The position numbers and the translations under genes were made by a program. A stretch of DNA of 8,367 nucleotides from Betaproteobacteria bacterium (GTDB lineage Bacteria; Pseudomonadota; Gammaproteobacteria; Burkholderiales; Rhodocyclaceae), in the NCBI GenBank assembly GCA_028065725.1, contig JAPTVL010000162.1:1-8367 (forward strand). Direction: 5' to 3'. Each line of letters starts with the position of its first letter. Position 1 is the first letter of the stretch. Positions 1-4,646 of the stretch are shown in pieces. The notes beneath the pieces are model-generated. The model was not told where the DNA came from, did not search any database, and was given only the letters and a program-made list of their open reading frames with translations.

Positions 1-106
1 CAACCGCGCCGGCCGCTTTGAATTCGCCTGCCTGATCGCAGGCCATTACGAAGCCGGCATGCGCGGCACGATTACCGTCAACCCGAAACAAGGAGACACT
101 AAATGA
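1..106 (+). CDS. Cupredoxin-family copper protein, C-terminal fragment
   Basis: Only the last 34 codons are inside the window; the reading frame starts at base 2 and ends at TGA 104-106. The visible peptide contains FACLIAGHYEAGM followed by RGTITV. This is the C-terminal copper loop of type-1 (blue copper) proteins: the Cys (codon 29-31), the His five residues later and the Met five after that are three of the four copper ligands, and the final strand follows. The fourth ligand, an upstream His, lies outside the window. Such proteins are periplasmic electron carriers or copper-binding factors. The stop overlaps the next start by 4 bp (ATGA), so the two genes are probably translationally coupled and co-transcribed. 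Family is clear from the loop; the specific member cannot be told from this fragment. Confidence 0.8.
   Translation, partial: NRAGRFEFACLIAGHYEAGMRGTITVNPKQGDTK
90..95 (+). promoter_or_regulatory. Ribosome binding site of the CusF-like gene
   Basis: AAGGAG lies 7 nt before ATG 103, inside the last codons of the upstream cupredoxin gene. It supports the chosen start and the translational coupling of the pair. Confidence 0.7.
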
Positions 107-414
107 AAAGATTGATTCTCCTGCTCACCGCGTTGGCGATCGCCACCCCGATTCACGCCCAGCCTGTGATGCCGCCCGCTGCCGAAACCAGCGCGATGAG
201 CGAAGGCGTGGTGCGGAAGATCGACGCGGCGAACGCCAAGATCACCCTCAGGCATGGTCCCATCGCCAACCTCGACATGCCCGGCATGACCATGGTGTTC
301 CGGGTGCAGCCGCCTGAGCTTCTGGACGCCGTCAAAGTGGGCGACAAGGTGAGATTCCATGCCGAGGATATCAACGGTGCCTTCACGGTGACGGCGATTC
401 AGCCTGCGCAATAG
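103..414 (+). CDS. CusF-like periplasmic copper-binding protein
   Basis: The product has 103 residues. A signal peptide runs to about residue 19 (MKRLILLLTALAIATPIHA, cleaved before QP). The mature part is one small OB-fold-type domain of the CusF family, which binds Cu(I)/Ag(I) in the periplasm and passes it to RND efflux systems or other acceptors. The ligand region reads RHGPIANLDMPGMTM. His51, Met62 and Met64 correspond to E. coli CusF His36, Met47 and Met49. The position of the metal-capping Trp44 is Met59 here, a substitution I believe is common in homologues outside enterics, giving a possible three-Met plus His site. The start is fixed by a good AAGGAG and by the 4-bp overlap with the cupredoxin. 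The pairing suggests the two handle copper together. No intact efflux pump is in the window; a ruined one sits about 6 kb away. The gene is intact. Confidence 0.88.
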   Translation: MKRLILLLTALAIATPIHAQPVMPPAAETSAMSEGVVRKIDAANAKITLRHGPIANLDMPGMTMVFRVQPPELLDAVKVGDKVRFHAEDINGAFTVTAIQPAQ

Positions 415-582
415 CGGCTGCGGACAGGGTTGGGCAGACGGATGCTGTTCTTCCCCGTGCAATGCGCCCATTTTGAGCCGCATCTGAATACAGGGTTGTT
501 TTGTACCAGATTGAAACGGGAAGTTGTCGGACCCGCACGCAGCCGTGTGGTGTGGATTTTTTCTGTCGTACAGGAGACCATG

Positions 583-942
583 ATGAAACACGTATCAATG
601 TTGTCCCTTGCCCTGTGCATGGCACTGGGCGCCTCGGCGCAAGCAGCAGATCAGACCCAAACAAAACAGCAGGATCAGACGAGGGTCCAGACCCAGGAAC
701 AAGTTTATGGGTCAGAGCTGATGACGCAACAGGAACGCAACGAATACCAGAACCGCATGCGCTCGGCGAAAACCCAGCAGGAACGCGAGCAGATACGCCT
801 GGAACACCACAAGCAGATGCAGGAACGCGCCGAGGCGCAGGGCAAGACCCTGCCCGACATGCCGCCTGCCGGCATGGGGCCGGGCAGCCGGATGGGCCCT
901 GGCGGGGGCGGAGGGATGGGTCCCGGCGGACGAGGCTATTGA
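583..942 (+). CDS. Small secreted protein of unknown function with Gly/Met-rich tail
   Basis: The product has 119 residues. The frame is open further upstream to 430, but CAGGAGACC (571-579) followed by ATGATG places the real start at 580 or 583; AGGAG gives a 6-nt spacer to 583 and only 3 to 580. A signal peptide of about 21 residues ends in GASAQA. The mature protein has a Gln/Thr-rich linker, then a strongly charged, probably helical segment (from GSELMTQQERNEY through EREQIRLEHHKQMQERA), and a tail of repeated MGPGG-like units ending in GRGY. I recall similar short secreted proteins with an ELMT-x-QER-x-EY core in betaproteobacteria, but know no function. The tail methionines and the two central His residues could bind metal, and the neighbours are copper proteins, but this is inference. 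The gap of 168 bp from the CusF-like gene leaves room for its own promoter. Confidence 0.72.
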   Translation: MKHVSMLSLALCMALGASAQAADQTQTKQQDQTRVQTQEQVYGSELMTQQERNEYQNRMRSAKTQQEREQIRLEHHKQMQERAEAQGKTLPDMPPAGMGPGSRMGPGGGGGMGPGGRGY

Positions 943-970
943 GGGACGTAATATTTTTCCGGTGCAGCGC

Positions 971-2347
971 TTAGGCCCGCCCGGACGCATTGCCGAAATG
1001 CAGCGTGGCGGCGAAGCCGTAACCGCCATCCGCGCGTGGCAGGCCGTCGTCGAGTTCCAGTCGGGCGTGCGACAGCGCCGCGACGCGGGCGGCGATGGAG
1101 AGCCCTAAGCCACAGCCCTCGCCTTCCGTTTCGCCGCGCACGAAGCGCGCAGTCAGCCGCGCGCGCAGTTCGGGGGGCACGCCGGGTCCGTTATCCGCCA
1201 CGCTGAGCGTGCAGCCTGATCCCGTGCGGGCAAGGCGCACTTCAATGCGCGCACCGTCGCCGGAATAGCGCAGTGCATTGTCGACCAGGTTGCGCAACGC
1301 AATCTGCAGCCAGGCCGGCGTGACCGCAATCGTACATCCCGGCGGGGTATCGACGCTCAGCGACTGTCCTTGCCGTTGCGCCTGAGGCAGCAAGTCGGCA
1401 TAGACTTCAGCTATCAGCGCAGCCGGATCGAGCGGCTGCGGTGCGATGTCCTGGCGGGCGGGGTCGACGCGCGCCAGGGTGAGCAGCTGCTCGACCAGGT
1501 GCGTCATGCGGTCGACGCCGGCGATCACCTGGGCCAATGCGTGCTGCCGGCTGTCGTCCGCCTGGGCACGCAGCGCCACCTGCGCCTGCACTTTCAGGGC
1601 CGCCAGCGGCGTGCGCAGTTCGTGCGCGGCATCCGCAGTGAAGCGGCGTTCGTTTTCGAAGGCTTCGGTGACGCGCCGGATCAGCGCGTTGAGTGCCGTG
1701 CGCAGCGGAACGATTTCGCTTGGCAACGGCGCTGCTTCGTCAAGCGGTGCCAGCGCCTGCGCATCGAGTGCGCCGACCTGCTGCGCCACCGCGTCCACCG
1801 GCCGCAGTGCGCGGCTGATGATCCACCATACCGCAAGTGCCATCAGCGGCAGCGCCAGCATCGCCGGCAGCAGCAGCGATAGCCCGATCTCGCGCGCCAG
1901 GCGTTCACGCGCGGCATGGGCTTGTCCGACCACCACGCGGTATTCCGCGTCATCGTCCTGCGCCGCATAAAAGCGCCAGCGTTCCCCTTGATGCGGCTGT
2001 TCGCTGAAGCCTGTCTTCATGGGCGTCTCGAATCCGACGTGGCCGGGAGACGTCACCAGGCGCTGCGCCAAGCCGTCCTCGGTATGCCAGATTTCAAATG
2101 CGATCGGTACCGGGTAGCGCCGGGCGTGATCGTGCAGTTCCTTCACAAAATGCTCGACCTCGCCGCCGGCCACGATCGCCAGCAGGGTCTCGCCCACCTG
2201 CGTCAGCTGGTTGTCGAGCAGTTCGTCCGCTTCGTGGTGGGCGCGCTGATAGACCACCAGAACGGACAGCAGCCAGATCGCCGCCACGGTGCTGGTCAGC
2301 AGCCACACCAGCCGGCGGCGCAGCGAGTAGGACGGGCTTGGGGTCAT
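971..2347 (-). CDS. Sensor histidine kinase, QseC/PmrB class
   Basis: The product has 458 residues and is the membrane partner of the response regulator encoded just upstream. The frame is open far beyond 2347, but that extension is only a shadow of the regulator gene; ATG 2347 overlaps the regulator stop by 4 bp (ATGA). TM1 spans about residues 12-33, a periplasmic sensor domain about 34-152, and TM2 about 153-178, followed by a HAMP-like linker. The dimerisation/phosphoacceptor box is FTADAAHELRTPLAAL with His242. The ATPase domain shows the N box NLVDNALRYS (353-362), G1 DNGPGV (385-390) and G2 GCGLGLSIA (411-419). All catalytic motifs are present. The early periplasmic part has an acidic/His stretch, EVEHFVKELHDH (63-74), that might bind a metal or sense protons. 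The signal is unknown. It likely phosphorylates the adjacent regulator and acts as its phosphatase. QseC and PmrB are hard to separate by eye. Confidence 0.93.
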   Translation of the reverse strand: MTPSPSYSLRRRLVWLLTSTVAAIWLLSVLVVYQRAHHEADELLDNQLTQVGETLLAIVAGGEVEHFVKELHDHARRYPVPIAFEIWHTEDGLAQRLVTSPGHVGFETPMKTGFSEQPHQGERWRFYAAQDDDAEYRVVVGQAHAARERLAREIGLSLLLPAMLALPLMALAVWWIISRALRPVDAVAQQVGALDAQALAPLDEAAPLPSEIVPLRTALNALIRRVTEAFENERRFTADAAHELRTPLAALKVQAQVALRAQADDSRQHALAQVIAGVDRMTHLVEQLLTLARVDPARQDIAPQPLDPAALIAEVYADLLPQAQRQGQSLSVDTPPGCTIAVTPAWLQIALRNLVDNALRYSGDGARIEVRLARTGSGCTLSVADNGPGVPPELRARLTARFVRGETEGEGCGLGLSIAARVAALSHARLELDDGLPRADGGYGFAATLHFGNASGRA

Positions 2348-3009
2348 GGGTGGGCCGCCGAGGCCATGTAGCCGACGCCGCGCACGGTGCGGATCAACTC
2401 GCCTCCGAGCTTGCGGCGCAGGTGATGGATGTGGACTTCGAGCGCGTTGCTGTCGACCGCGTCGTTCCAGGTGTAGAGTTGCTCTTCCAGTGCGCGCCGC
2501 GTCAGCACCCGCTCGGCGTTTTCCAGCAGCAGATGCAGCAGGTCGAACTCGCGCGGCGTCAGTTCGACGGTCTCGCCGGCTCGCGTTACCGTGCGCGCCG
2601 CCGGATTGAGTTCGATCTCGCCCAGTGTCAGCACCGGTTCGGGCCGGCCGTGGGCACGGCGAACCAGGGCGCGCAGGCGGGCGGCGATCTCGTCGAGATC
2701 GAAGGGTTTCAGCACGTAGTCGTCGGCGCCCAGATCGAGGCCGCGCACCTTGTCTTCCAGCTGGTCGCGCGCGGTGAGGATCAGCACCGGCGTCGCGTCG
2801 CGGCGCCCGCGCATCCATTGCAGCACCGACAGCCCGTCGCGTTTCGGCAGCCCCAGGTCGAGCACCACCGCGGCAAAGGTTTCGGTGGACAAGGCGGCCA
2901 CCGCGGCTTCGCCGTCGCGTAGCCAGTCGACCGCGTAGCCCGCCTGCGTCAGCCCGGCCTTGAGGCCGTCTCCCAGCAGACGGTCATCTTCAACTAGCAG
3001 GATGCGCAT
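2344..3009 (-). CDS. OmpR-family response regulator, PmrA/QseB class
   Basis: The product has 221 residues, the usual length. The receiver domain covers about residues 1-115: acidic pocket Glu7/Asp8/Asp9 in LLVEDDR, phosphoacceptor Asp51 in VVLDLGLPKRDG, Thr79 in LILTA and Lys101 in YVLKPF. The C-terminal winged-helix DNA-binding domain spans about 125-218, with LTPREFDLL and the recognition region VDSNALEVHIHHLRRKLG, ending in IRTVRGVGYM. These details match the PmrA/BasR/QseB branch. PmrA members bind direct CTTAAG-like half-sites spaced by 5 nt; one perfect and one imperfect site of this form occur on this strand upstream of the transferase and cytochrome b genes. Regulation of the whole block, including itself, is the likely job. 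The gene starts 12 bp after the diheme cytochrome stop, with no clear Shine-Dalgarno sequence, so translation may be coupled. Confidence 0.93.
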   Translation of the reverse strand: MRILLVEDDRLLGDGLKAGLTQAGYAVDWLRDGEAAVAALSTETFAAVVLDLGLPKRDGLSVLQWMRGRRDATPVLILTARDQLEDKVRGLDLGADDYVLKPFDLDEIAARLRALVRRAHGRPEPVLTLGEIELNPAARTVTRAGETVELTPREFDLLHLLLENAERVLTRRALEEQLYTWNDAVDSNALEVHIHHLRRKLGGELIRTVRGVGYMASAAHP

Positions 3010-3021
3010 CGCGTCGTTTCA

Positions 3022-3555
3022 TTATTTAGGAATCCTGACCGTGTCTTCATCGAACACGCCCTTTTCCGCCTGCCGGTGGCATGCAGCGCAGTTGGCGGCG
3101 GAGCCCACCGACTTGCGCGTCCAGTTGGTGCGCGGCACCTCGTCGTGCTTCTTCACGAACCAGGTGGTTTCGGTGATGCGCAAGGGCGTTGACTTTGGGT
3201 CCATGCGCTGCATCACCTTGTCGCCCATCCGGCTGCGGCCGCTGTCGGCGGCGTTGGCTTCGAGAAAGCGCAGGATATCAGCCTGGGTTGCCGGATCAAG
3301 GCTGGCGTTTTCGCCGAAGTGCTGCTCGAGCCCGCCCATCACGTGCCGCCACGATGCGCGCGGCAGCAAGGCGGGAGAGTAGGCCAGGTGGCAGCTGGCG
3401 CACTCCTGCTGCCAGGCCTTGTGGGTGAGACGGGGCATCAGCTCGTCGCCACCGCCGTCGCCGCGCGCCTCGCCGCCCGACGGCAGCGAAAACGCCAGCA
3501 GACTGAGGGTGCCGACAATTGTCAGCACGCCGATTCCGCGCAATAGATAGTTCAT
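3022..3555 (-). CDS. DHC-type diheme cytochrome c
   Basis: The product has 177 residues. The N-terminus (about 1-30) is a hydrophobic signal peptide or anchor, so the protein works in the periplasm. Two heme c attachment motifs are present: CASCH (Cys52, Cys55, His56) and CAACH (Cys156, Cys159, His160). His71, His79 and His137 are candidates for distal ligands. The segment HLAYSPALLPRASWR after the first heme and the long interval before the second fit the small diheme cytochrome c (DHC) family. In Rhodobacter sphaeroides DHC is an electron donor to SHP, and the two genes travel with a cytochrome b, exactly the neighbours found here. The probable chain is quinol pool to cytochrome b to DHC to SHP. 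The gene starts 10 bp after the SHP stop, with GAGAAG upstream of ATG as ribosome site. It is intact. Confidence 0.9.
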   Translation of the reverse strand: MNYLLRGIGVLTIVGTLSLLAFSLPSGGEARGDGGGDELMPRLTHKAWQQECASCHLAYSPALLPRASWRHVMGGLEQHFGENASLDPATQADILRFLEANAADSGRSRMGDKVMQRMDPKSTPLRITETTWFVKKHDEVPRTNWTRKSVGSAANCAACHRQAEKGVFDEDTVRIPK

Positions 3556-3565
3556 GCTGTTCTTC

Positions 3566-3967
3566 TCACTTGATCTGGTTCAGCCAGGCGATGAAGTCGC
3601 CTTTTTCCTGCGCACTGCATTCGCGCGCGAGCACGTCGATGCAGTTGCGGCGGAACCATTTCTCCACCTTGACGGCATCGGTGAAACGCTCAGGATTGAC
3701 GGCCGGCGCCAGCGGCTCGATGCGCTTGCCGACGCGGGTCTGTCCCGCCTGCTTCGGATTCGCGGTGTGGCAGCTGGCGCAGCTCTGCGCTGCACCATTG
3801 CGCCCGGGATGCTCGCCACGGTAGAGCGCTTCGCCGCGCGCGGGCGACAGCGCGGTCACCGCCACGCCGGCCTGCTGCGCGTAGCGCGCCATGACGCCTG
3901 CGGGGCTGTCTGCCGAAGCGTGGGCCGATAGCAGCATCAGCCCTGCCCATGCAATCCGCTTAATCAT
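3566..3967 (-). CDS. SHP-like oxygen-binding monoheme cytochrome c (DUF1924)
   Basis: The product has 133 residues from ATG 3967; an ATG at 3988 would add seven residues before the signal peptide and is less likely. The signal peptide ends in SAHASA (residue 19). One heme c motif, CASCH (Cys63, Cys66, His67), is followed by GKRIEPLAPAVNPERFTD and VEKWFRRNCIDVLARECS, the signature of sphaeroides heme protein. In R. sphaeroides SHP an Asn is the sixth heme ligand and leaves on reduction or on binding O2, NO or cyanide; Asn108 here, about residue 89 of the mature protein, sits at the matching place. Cys109 and Cys117 could form a nearby disulfide. The biological job of SHP is not settled. The gene overlaps the cytochrome b gene by 8 bp and is followed by its presumed donor DHC. 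Confidence 0.92.
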   Translation of the reverse strand: MIKRIAWAGLMLLSAHASADSPAGVMARYAQQAGVAVTALSPARGEALYRGEHPGRNGAAQSCASCHTANPKQAGQTRVGKRIEPLAPAVNPERFTDAVKVEKWFRRNCIDVLARECSAQEKGDFIAWLNQIK

Positions 3968-4583
3968 GCTGCACCCCCGGCTTGGCATCGAGGTACTGCT
4001 TGCCGGTGACCATGCTCTGCGCCACGCGTTCGCCGCGCAGTTGATGGAACACCAGCGCCGCCATGTGCAGGCCGACGAAACCGAGCATCAGGACGAAGCC
4101 GACTTCATGCGGGTCTTCCATTGCGTCCTCCAGCCAGCCGGCATTGCCCAGCAAGGCGGCGAGCGGGCCGGTCTGGAATTCGCTGGCGGCGAGCCCCAGC
4201 CCGCTGACGATCATCAGCGCCATCACACCGTAGGCGAACAGGTAGGCGAGGCTGGCGATGGGATCATGGCCGACGCGGTGCGCACTCGGCAGGCGTAGCC
4301 TTTTCAGGCTGTCCTTCCACGTCGCGGGATGCCATAGATCCTGCCAGCGTGCGCTGGCGGGGCCGACCAGGCCCCACAGCAGGCGAGTCAGCAGGGCCAC
4401 CGTCAGGCCATAGCCGGCGAGGATATGCAGGTTCCAGATCGCGGTTTCCCGGGGGCCGTGCTCGAACGCTTCGGCTAGCTGGCTGCTGATAACGAGCGCA
4501 ACGACAGACAGCGCGATGACCCAGTGAAGGGCCCGCAACAGCGGGTCGTATACGCGGTGGACTTGCGTATTCGAATGCAACAT
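3960..4583 (-). CDS. Cytochrome b561-type membrane cytochrome b
   Basis: The product has 207 residues and belongs to the bacterial di-heme cytochrome b561 / Ni-Fe-hydrogenase cytochrome b superfamily. Four membrane segments are visible at about 17-35, 53-72, 112-132 and 160-180. Conserved heme-ligand candidates are His20 in RALHW, His53 in NLHILAGYG, and His159, His173 and His180 near helix 4. Such proteins take electrons from the quinone pool and give them to periplasmic partners; the DHC and SHP genes directly downstream are the obvious partners. Translation starts at ATG 4583 with a very strong AAGGAGGTCACC just upstream. The start lies 47 bp after the transferase stop. A PmrA-like box and a set of complementary elements fill that gap, so the gene could be read both by readthrough and from its own promoter. 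Confidence 0.92.
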   Translation of the reverse strand: MLHSNTQVHRVYDPLLRALHWVIALSVVALVISSQLAEAFEHGPRETAIWNLHILAGYGLTVALLTRLLWGLVGPASARWQDLWHPATWKDSLKRLRLPSAHRVGHDPIASLAYLFAYGVMALMIVSGLGLAASEFQTGPLAALLGNAGWLEDAMEDPHEVGFVLMLGFVGLHMAALVFHQLRGERVAQSMVTGKQYLDAKPGVQHD

Positions 4584-4595
4584 GGTGACCTCCTT
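4584..4595 (-). promoter_or_regulatory. Strong Shine-Dalgarno site of cytochrome b
   Basis: On the minus strand AAGGAGGTCACC directly precedes ATG 4583, a near-perfect anti-16S complement. Its GAGGTCAC core (4585-4592) is exactly complementary to GTGACCTC at 4608-4615, so it could be hidden in a hairpin. Confidence 0.75.
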
Positions 4596-4640
4596 GTTAG
4601 ATGCGATGAGGTCACTCTACTGAGGTATCCTTACCTCATC
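4585..4640 (-). promoter_or_regulatory. Possible switchable leader structure before cytochrome b
   Basis: On the minus strand four elements occur in order. A is GATGAGGTA (4640-4632), B is TACCTCA (4627-4621), C is GTGACCTCATC (4615-4605), and D is GAGGTCAC, the Shine-Dalgarno core (4592-4585). A can pair with B (7 bp, 4-nt loop) or with C (8 bp, GATGAGGT/ACCTCATC); C can pair with D (8 bp, 15-nt loop). A:B with C:D would hide the ribosome site, while A:C would free it. A overlaps the last codons and stop of the transferase gene, so a terminating ribosome could affect the choice. The pairings are seen in the sequence; a regulatory role is inference. Confidence 0.4.
4614..4619 (-). promoter_or_regulatory. 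Candidate -10 element for the cytochrome b operon
   Basis: TAGAGT on the minus strand matches TATAAT at four of six positions and lies 10 nt after the PmrA-like box, as expected if the bound activator replaces a normal -35. The match alone is weak; the spacing shared with the other box is the main support. Confidence 0.35.
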
Positions 4641-4646
4641 CTTAAG
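4630..4646 (-). promoter_or_regulatory. PmrA-like box upstream of cytochrome b
   Basis: The minus strand reads CTTAAG-GATGA-GGTAAG: one perfect half-site and one matching four of six bases, with the canonical 5-nt spacing. It overlaps the transferase stop codon and ends 46 nt before the cytochrome b ATG. A TAGAGT hexamer (4619-4614) follows exactly 10 nt later as a possible -10 element, the same geometry as at the transferase promoter. Confidence 0.5.

Noticed and set aside
405..430. Imperfect hairpin after the CusF-like gene
   Set aside because: Needs a bulge, and no T-tract follows; may be chance in GC-rich DNA.
430..582. Longer start of the small secreted protein at 430
   Set aside because: It would bury the signal peptide behind 50 unlikely residues; the ribosome site at 572-576 supports 583 (or 580).
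920..958. Possible terminator between the convergent small protein and histidine kinase genes: GTCCC / GGGAC then a short T run
   Set aside because: Only a 5-bp stem with an 18-nt loop; too weak to call.
2348..2818. N-terminal extension of the histidine kinase reading frame up to 2818
   Set aside because: It lies wholly inside the response regulator gene, is Arg/Ala-rich shadow sequence, and ATG 2347 gives a proper TM1 start with a 4-bp overlap.
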